Assembly (NCBI RefSeq): GCF_002422095.1
Contig: NZ_DITB01000074.1
Coordinates: 1-37,577, forward strand
Origin: Flavobacterium sp. UBA6195
GTDB lineage: Bacteria > Bacteroidota > Bacteroidia > Flavobacteriales > Flavobacteriaceae
DNA length: 37,577 nucleotides
Reading direction: 5' to 3'
Below the pieces are notes generated by a model. That model saw only the letters and a list, made by a program, of their open reading frames with translations, did no database searches and was not told the DNA's origin. Below, one piece after another: positions 32,605 to 37,577 of this stretch. Every line of letters begins with the position of its first letter. Within the stretch, counting starts at the first letter, position 1. A program made the translations under genes and the position numbers.

Positions 32605-33858
32605 ATGAACTTAAAAGCAATTATTTATTTAATCTTTTTTTTTCAAAGCATAATATGCTTTGGACAATTTAAACATCCTGAACCAACAATAGTTAGACCT
32701 ACCGTCATTCTTCCAGAAAATGATATAAATGATTATTCTAAATTATACAACAAGAAAATAAAGAAGAAAATTATCGGTAAAACAATTATTGAATTTGACA
32801 TAAATGGTAACGTTATTTCAGAAATTAATTCCGATTCAAATTCAACTACAACTATTCTTTGTAGATATATAAATAATATTTTGGTTGAAAAAGAAAAGAG
32901 AACAACTATTGATACTAAAAATATAGAAAAGAGAGTTTTAGATAATTCAAATTATATTAAAGAAAACGAAAAAAAAGGTGAAAAAATAACTGTAGTTACT
33001 GATTATAACTATAATAACGAATTTGAATTCTATAAAGCAATATTAGACAAAAAAAAGAATCGCGTTACTTCATATTTGATCGAAAAGAAAGAAGGAGATA
33101 CTAAAACTTCTTTAAAAAAATATAATATTTTTTATAATCAAGATAAATTAATTGAAATTAGTGAAGATAATGGGGAAAAAAAACAATATTTCTACAAAAA
33201 TAATCTAATTGATAAAATAGAATATTTCGACAGCAATGACAAAAGAAAAACCAATTCCATAACTTATTTTATCTACGATTTAAATAGTAATTTAACAGTG
33301 ATAAAAGGTATTAGAAAAACAATTTACAATGACAAAATATCTGAGAATAAATTCATAAAAGATTCTGCAGTTTATGATAATAAAAATAACATTGTCTGGG
33401 CATATAATGTCAATGACTATCTAGCGGCCAATCAAAATCAAAAAAATCATTATATAACTTATAAATATAATGATAACAACAAAATTATTGAATCAACTAA
33501 GTTTGAAAATGGAATAGAAATGATAAAATCATCGTATTCCTATGAAAATAATTTATTAAAGGAAATAAAGCAAATTCATAAAGGTGATTATATTCTAACA
33601 AAAAATTATAAATATATTGACGGAAAATTAGTTGAATTTACAGAATTAGATCCTTTTTTAAATCTTGAAAAACGATGTGTTTATGATTATGATGAGTCTA
33701 CAAATTTAAAATCGATTACAGAATTTAGAAAATACACAGACAGAAAATCTGGAAAAATTACTGATGTTAAAACATCTACCTTTTTTTCGTTTGATAATAA
33801 TACACTCACGATTAAAAATCAAAATGGAATCATTGAAAAATATGAATTTTTTGATTAA
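32605..33858 (+). CDS. AT-rich secreted protein with YD-like repeats
   Basis: This 417-residue protein is not assigned to a family. It has a signal peptide (MNLKAIIYLIFFFQSIICFGQ) and then repeated short beta-hairpin motifs of the form Y-x-Y/F-x-x-N-x-L-x-x-I. Examples: YINNILVEKE, QYFYKNNLIDKIEYF, FIYDLNSNLTVIKG, YKYNDNNKIIEST, YSYENNLLKEIKQ, YKYIDGKLVEFTE and YDYDESTNLKSITE. These resemble YD/RHS-type or bacteroidetes 'sugar-binding' repeats, without an RHS core. Codon use is richer in A and T than neighbours (many K, N, I), suggesting weak selection or recent transfer. A -7 box lies at 32533-32540. Confidence 0.8.
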   Translation: MNLKAIIYLIFFFQSIICFGQFKHPEPTIVRPTVILPENDINDYSKLYNKKIKKKIIGKTIIEFDINGNVISEINSDSNSTTTILCRYINNILVEKEKRTTIDTKNIEKRVLDNSNYIKENEKKGEKITVVTDYNYNNEFEFYKAILDKKKNRVTSYLIEKKEGDTKTSLKKYNIFYNQDKLIEISEDNGEKKQYFYKNNLIDKIEYFDSNDKRKTNSITYFIYDLNSNLTVIKGIRKTIYNDKISENKFIKDSAVYDNKNNIVWAYNVNDYLAANQNQKNHYITYKYNDNNKIIESTKFENGIEMIKSSYSYENNLLKEIKQIHKGDYILTKNYKYIDGKLVEFTELDPFLNLEKRCVYDYDESTNLKSITEFRKYTDRKSGKITDVKTSTFFSFDNNTLTIKNQNGIIEKYEFFD

Positions 33859-33928
33859 AATTTTATCCGCGACGGTGCTACTCTTTTTTACTCGTGGTTT
33901 AAATTAAAATAAACAAAATTACAAACAA

Positions 33929-33962
33929 AAAACCCTGCAAAATTAAATTTTACAGGGTTTTT
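33929..33962. terminator. Bidirectional terminator between the secreted protein and ALDH genes
   Basis: AACCCTGCAAAATT (33931-33944) and its near-perfect inverse (33946-33959) form a stem with A and T runs outside. Confidence 0.8.
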
Positions 33963-33974
33963 CTATATCCAAAA

Positions 33975-34012
33975 AGTAACTAATCACTAATTACTTTTCA
34001 CTAATCACTTAT
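33975..34012 (-). repeat. Single TAGTGA-family arm after the ALDH gene
   Basis: The reverse strand reads ATAAGTGATTAGTGAAAAGT and onward, and aligns over 28 bases (24 matching) with the right arm of the four-helix-bundle cassette. It begins directly at the ALDH stop codon. No inverted partner is present. Confidence 0.7.
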
Positions 34013-35563
34013 TTAAAAATCAAACTTAATACCTTGTGCTAATGGTAATGCTGTTCCGTAGTTAATCGTGTTGGTTTGTCTTCTCATGTACGCTTTCCAT
34101 GCGTCAGAGCCTGATTCACGGCCACCGCCTGTTTCTTTTTCACCACCAAAAGCACCACCAATTTCAGCACCCGAAGTTCCAATGTTTACGTTAGCAATAC
34201 CACAATCAGAACCTGCAGCAGAAAGGAATAATTCCATTTCTCTCATGTTGTTGGTAAAGATAGAAGAAGATAATCCTTGAGGAACTGCATTTTGCATTTC
34301 GATAGCTTCTTCAATTGTGCTGTATTTCATTACATATAAAACGGGAGCAAATGTTTCGTGTTGCACGATTTCGAACTCGTTTTTCGCTTCGATAATACAT
34401 GGTTTTACATAACAACCGCTTTCGTATCCTTTTCCTTCTAAAACGCCGCCTTCAACGATAACTCTTCCGCCTTCTGCTTTTGCTTTTTCGATAGCGTTTA
34501 AGTAATCTTGAACTGCACCTTTATCGATAAGTGGTCCCACGTGATTGTTAGCATCTAATGGATTTCCAATTTTTAACTGCGCATACGCTTTTGTTAAAAC
34601 GTCTAATGTTTTATCATAAACACTTTCGTGAACAATTAATCTACGTGTTGAAGTACAACGTTGACCTGCTGTTCCTACCGCTCCAAAAACCGCTCCTACC
34701 AATACCATTGATAAATCCGCTTCTTTAGAAACGATGATGGCGTTGTTTCCTCCTAATTCTAAGATAGTGTTCCCAAAACGCTCAGCAACCGTTTTTGATA
34801 CGTGACGACCAATTCTTGTAGAACCTGTAAACGATACTAATGGAATACGTTTGTCGTTATTGATTAAATCACCCGATTCGTTACCCACTACTAAACAGCT
34901 GATTCCTTCTGGTAAATTGTTTCTTTCTAATACCGTTTGAATGATGTTTTGACACGCTACACCACATAAAGGCGTTTTTGAACTTGGTTTCCAAATACAA
35001 ACATCACCACAAATCCATGCTAACATTGTGTTCCAAGACCAAACTGCCACTGGGAAGTTGAAAGCCGAAATGATTCCAACAATTCCAAACGGATGCCATT
35101 GCTCATACATTCTGTGCATTGGACGTTCTGAGTGCATTGTTAATCCGTGTAATTGACGAGACAAACCTACTGCGAAATCACAGATGTCAATCATTTCCTG
35201 AACTTCTCCAAGACCTTCTTGATACGATTTACCCATTTCAAAAGACACTAATTTTCCTAATGCTTCTTTATGCTTACGCAATTCTTCTCCCATTTGACGC
35301 ACAATTTCTCCTCTTTTTGGAGCTGGAACCAAACGCCATGTTTTGAAAGCTTCTTCTGCAGCACTCATAGCTGTTTCGTAATCTTCTTTTGTTGAAGATT
35401 TTACTTTTCCAATCAAATCTCCTGTTGCTGGTGAGTATGATTCGATGATTTTTCCGTTAGAAAACCACTTGGTTCCAGTAGAAGTTCCTTCGTTAATTTC
35501 TTTAATGCCTAATTGTTGCAAAGCTTCTTGCATACCAAATTGAATTGCTGCTTCAGATATCAT
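34013..35563 (-). CDS. ALDH7 (antiquitin)-type aldehyde dehydrogenase
   Basis: This 516-residue NAD-dependent dehydrogenase has catalytic Cys303 (GTAGQRCTSTRRL), general base Glu269 (ILELGGNNA) and the ALDH7 signature NVNIGTSGAEIGGAFGGEK followed by ETGGGRESGSDAWKAYMRR. ALDH7 enzymes oxidise alpha-aminoadipate semialdehyde/piperideine-6-carboxylate in lysine breakdown. Its neighbour is 3-hydroxyanthranilate dioxygenase, so a role on a muconate semialdehyde is an alternative, but the signature favours the ALDH7 activity. A consensus promoter lies upstream at 35601-35630. Confidence 0.9.
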   Translation of the reverse strand: MISEAAIQFGMQEALQQLGIKEINEGTSTGTKWFSNGKIIESYSPATGDLIGKVKSSTKEDYETAMSAAEEAFKTWRLVPAPKRGEIVRQMGEELRKHKEALGKLVSFEMGKSYQEGLGEVQEMIDICDFAVGLSRQLHGLTMHSERPMHRMYEQWHPFGIVGIISAFNFPVAVWSWNTMLAWICGDVCIWKPSSKTPLCGVACQNIIQTVLERNNLPEGISCLVVGNESGDLINNDKRIPLVSFTGSTRIGRHVSKTVAERFGNTILELGGNNAIIVSKEADLSMVLVGAVFGAVGTAGQRCTSTRRLIVHESVYDKTLDVLTKAYAQLKIGNPLDANNHVGPLIDKGAVQDYLNAIEKAKAEGGRVIVEGGVLEGKGYESGCYVKPCIIEAKNEFEIVQHETFAPVLYVMKYSTIEEAIEMQNAVPQGLSSSIFTNNMREMELFLSAAGSDCGIANVNIGTSGAEIGGAFGGEKETGGGRESGSDAWKAYMRRQTNTINYGTALPLAQGIKFDF

Positions 35564-35600
35564 TTTATAACTTTTTATTCGGTTTTTGTTAAATTTTTTT

Positions 35601-35630
35601 CAAAGATAGAAAATATATTTTTAAACACAA
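35601..35630 (-). promoter_or_regulatory. Bacteroidetes-type promoter of the ALDH gene
   Basis: On the minus strand TTG (35630-35628), 19 bases, then TATCTTTG (35608-35601). It lies 38 bases before the ATG and shows the ALDH gene has its own start despite the upstream dioxygenase. Confidence 0.8.
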
Positions 35631-35655
35631 GAGTTCAATCTTGGTGTTATATTTT

Positions 35656-35712
35656 GCCACTGATTTCAAGGATTTTCACAGATTTTTTTGCGAAACTTTG
35701 TGAGAATTTGTG
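35656..35712. repeat. CCACTGATTT / CACAGATT and GAAACTTTGTGAGAA repeat words
   Basis: Three diverged GATTT-containing units (GCCACTGATTTCAAGGATTT and so on) are followed by CGAAACTTTGTGAGAATTTG. The second word resembles the gmk-nadD repeat. The array ends directly at the stop codon of the dioxygenase gene (35713). Confidence 0.6.
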
Positions 35713-36249
35713 TTACTTTCTTGTAAACTTAGGATTGGTTTCCATTACAGTACCACATTTTTTACACGTTCTTTTTTCTTCCGAATTGTAGAACGTACTG
35801 AAATGTGGTAAAAAGTCTTTTTCAATATCGTGTAATTCGAAATAGACTTCATGTAATTTATGATTGCAATTGTCGCAAAACCAAAGCAAACCATCATTAA
35901 ATCCTTTCCCAGCACGCTTTCTCTCGATTACTAAACCTACAGAACCTTCAGTTCTAGCTGGAGAATGCGGTACTTTAGCAGGATGCAAATACATATCGCC
36001 TGGACCTAATTTCATGGCTTTCTTTTCTCCATCTTCCTGAATAAAAACGGTAATTTCACCTTCTAATTGGTAAAATAACTCTTCCGTTTCGTTGTAGTGA
36101 TAGTCTTTTCGTGCATTGGGTCCACCCACAATCATTACTATATAATCTTCCGATTCTACATATAAATTCTTATTACTAACCGGTGGTTTTAATAACGTTT
36201 TATTGTCTTCAATCCACTTTTGTAAATTAAACGGTTTTCCTATTGCCAT
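35713..36249 (-). CDS. 3-hydroxyanthranilate 3,4-dioxygenase
   Basis: This 178-residue Fe(II) cupin opens the ring of 3-hydroxyanthranilate in the kynurenine pathway (towards quinolinate or catabolism). Iron ligands are His51, Glu57 (DYHYNETEELFYQ) and His95 (HPAKVPHSPAR). Substrate-binding Arg47, Arg99 and Glu110 are present. The C-terminal rubredoxin-like site has Cys125, Cys128, Cys162 and Cys165. All of these agree, as I recall, with the characterised bacterial enzyme. Symbol left blank because nbaC/haaO usage varies. Confidence 0.95.
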   Translation of the reverse strand: MAIGKPFNLQKWIEDNKTLLKPPVSNKNLYVESEDYIVMIVGGPNARKDYHYNETEELFYQLEGEITVFIQEDGEKKAMKLGPGDMYLHPAKVPHSPARTEGSVGLVIERKRAGKGFNDGLLWFCDNCNHKLHEVYFELHDIEKDFLPHFSTFYNSEEKRTCKKCGTVMETNPKFTRK

Positions 36250-36282
36250 CTTTTTTGCATTTAAAATGTAAAGTTACTAAAA

Positions 36283-36321
36283 AGAAAAAAGGTTAGCCGC
36301 ATTTTATTGCCAACTAACCTT
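36283..36321 (-). terminator. Terminator after the EEP-family gene
   Basis: AAGGTTAG (36289-36296) pairs with CTAACCTT (36314-36321), and a T-rich tract follows on the minus strand. Confidence 0.75.
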
Positions 36322-36342
36322 ATTAAATTATAAAGACTGAAA

Positions 36343-37461
36343 TTACTTCACTTCTTTCACTAAATAAATATAAACTGGGAAGTGATCTGAAAATCCTGGA
36401 GTTCCGTTTTGATTACGTAGTGGATATCCTTTCCATTGACCGGTCTTTTGGATTAAGAAAGGTTTATTATAAATTCCGGCTTTCCAATATTTGAAGGTAC
36501 TATAATCATTATTGTCTGCTGGAATTAGTTGTTGACTCACCATGATTTGGTCAAAAATATCCCCTGAATCTCTATAAAACAATGTAGCGTGACCATCCTT
36601 AGCCATTTGCTCAAAAGGATTATAAACATCTCTTGGTTCTTTTAATTCCGATTTTTTCAGTTTTGCACCAATACCTTCTTTTACACTTTTATTATAAGTT
36701 CCATCATTTAAGTCACCCATGGTAATAAATTTAGCTTTTGGATTAATTTTGATAATAGAATCCATAATTTTTCTATTTAATCTTCCGGCTGCTTCTCTAT
36801 AAGGGCTACTTCTTTTTTCTCCACCCGAACGAGATGGCCAGTGATTTACAATAATATTAATTTCTTCACCATCTAACAAACCAGTTACCAAAAGTTGATC
36901 CCTTGTGTAAATTCTTTTTGTTTTTTTATCATAATTTACATTTTCCTCAACTTCTTTTTCTTCCTCTTTTGATTTTTTCTTATCAGAAGTAGTTTCTGTT
37001 TCATAAACATACAAAGGCACATTTATGTAACTTGTTGGCTGAAAATACTTTTCTTGATATAAAAACCCAACATCAATTCCACGTTTATCTGGAGAATCAA
37101 AATGCACAACTTTGTATCCTTTATTGATTAATGTGGGATGTTTTACTAAATCTTCTAATACTCTTCTGTTTTCAATTTCACAAGCTCCAATAATTACTGG
37201 TGAGTTTTTTTGACTTTCGCTTGTCCCCAATTCAATTAGAACACGACTTAAGTTATCTAATTTTTTATTATAATTTTTTTTAGTCCAGCCATTAACGGGA
37301 GTATATTCCTCGTCATATGTATCAGGATCGTTAATTGTATCGAATAAATTTTCAAAATTGTAAAAAGCAACGGTATGTACTTTAAATTTTTTATCCTGAG
37401 AAAAGCCTTTGATAGCTGAAAAAACAACTGCTAAAACCAAGAAAAAGTGTTTAATTTTCAT
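36343..37461 (-). CDS. Secreted endonuclease/exonuclease/phosphatase-family protein
   Basis: This 372-residue protein has a signal peptide (cleavage after GFSQ). The EEP catalytic set is present: FYNFENLF (33-40), ACEIEN (93-98), VNHWPSRSGG (205-214), MGDLNDG (248-254) and SDHFPVYIYL at the end. A lysine/glutamate-rich insertion (about 157-183) is a surface loop. The family includes nucleases and phosphodiesterases acting outside the cytoplasm; substrate unknown. A leftward -7 box TACCTTTG lies at 37507-37514. Confidence 0.9.
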   Translation of the reverse strand: MKIKHFFLVLAVVFSAIKGFSQDKKFKVHTVAFYNFENLFDTINDPDTYDEEYTPVNGWTKKNYNKKLDNLSRVLIELGTSESQKNSPVIIGACEIENRRVLEDLVKHPTLINKGYKVVHFDSPDKRGIDVGFLYQEKYFQPTSYINVPLYVYETETTSDKKKSKEEEKEVEENVNYDKKTKRIYTRDQLLVTGLLDGEEINIIVNHWPSRSGGEKRSSPYREAAGRLNRKIMDSIIKINPKAKFITMGDLNDGTYNKSVKEGIGAKLKKSELKEPRDVYNPFEQMAKDGHATLFYRDSGDIFDQIMVSQQLIPADNNDYSTFKYWKAGIYNKPFLIQKTGQWKGYPLRNQNGTPGFSDHFPVYIYLVKEVK

Positions 37462-37534
37462 AAAATGAATGTTATATTAATATCAAGTTTAACACAAAAT
37501 AGGTGCCAAAGGTAAATAATATTATTAAAAGTTA

Positions 37535-37542
37535 TACATTTG
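37535..37542 (+). promoter_or_regulatory. Possible -7 box for a gene beyond the window
   Basis: TACATTTG fits TAnnTTTG, with no TTG at standard spacing. The remaining bases to 37577 contain an inverted GTTAAG/CTTAAC pair (37551-37573) but no start codon with a long frame. Confidence 0.35.
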
Positions 37543-37577
37543 TAGGCTGTTAAGTTTGTAACTACTTAACATTAAAT

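Noticed and set aside
33868..33900. Weak hairpin (CCGCGA with TCGTGG) after the secreted gene
   Set aside because: A six-pair stem with a 19-base loop and one wobble is within chance expectation.

Overview
The window looks like chromosomal DNA of a low-GC member of the Flavobacteriaceae, most likely Flavobacterium or a close relative. Reasons seen in the sequence: AT-rich codon use, A-rich leaders instead of clear Shine-Dalgarno sites, many -7 boxes of the Bacteroidetes form TAnnTTTG (three with TTG exactly 19 bases upstream), a PorZ-like type IX secretion protein, and an eight-gene Bat operon. I see no rRNA, tRNA, CRISPR array, transposase or prophage. About forty protein genes fill the window.

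Layout. 1-308 (-) is the start of a PorZ-like protein. 428-1771 (-) is glutamate dehydrogenase. 2017-2793 (+) is an outer-membrane/secreted family gene broken by one in-frame TAA. 2861-5844 holds a cystathionine gamma-synthase/lyase (-), a DinB-like protein (-), an ArsC/Spx-like protein and a DMT exporter (+). 5921-9600 (+) is a run yicC - four-helix-bundle gene - gmk - nadD - membrane protein - possible toxin-antitoxin pair. 9665-13069 (+) has a YqhD-like alcohol dehydrogenase, gpsA and a TerC protein. 13149-18406 (-) has a secreted GH92 glycosidase with a small secreted partner, then pheS with a small downstream gene and another small gene. 18541-19059 (+) is CvpA. 19106-28045 (-) is the Bat operon: moxR, DUF58, a two-TM Bat protein, batA, batB, batC, batD, batE. 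28222-32255 (+) has an aldo/keto reductase, an AlbA_2 protein overlapping a PPP-type phosphatase, a small beta-barrel protein and a PhnA protein. 32605-33858 (+) is an AT-rich secreted protein. 34013-37461 (-) has an ALDH7-type dehydrogenase, 3-hydroxyanthranilate dioxygenase and a secreted endonuclease/exonuclease/phosphatase-family protein.

How the genes work together. The Bat genes form one membrane-associated set: an AAA+ chaperone, a DUF58 partner, two membrane-anchored VWA proteins and TPR/Ig-like envelope proteins. yicC, gmk and nadD are housekeeping genes. The dioxygenase and dehydrogenase suggest aromatic/amino-acid catabolism or NAD-precursor metabolism. The rest is scattered core and envelope metabolism.

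The most unusual signal is not in the genes. Many gene boundaries carry short-period repeat arrays, at least ten distinct words in 37.6 kb. Many are arranged as inverted repeats, and several touch or overlap stop codons. One family (32-bp arms beginning TAGTGA) occurs at three loci. It flanks a complete four-helix-bundle gene between yicC and gmk, forms a nearly empty hairpin between moxR and the DUF58 gene, and sits as a single arm after the ALDH gene. This could be a REP/MITE-like system, perhaps with a four-helix-bundle cargo. That is an inference from pattern only.
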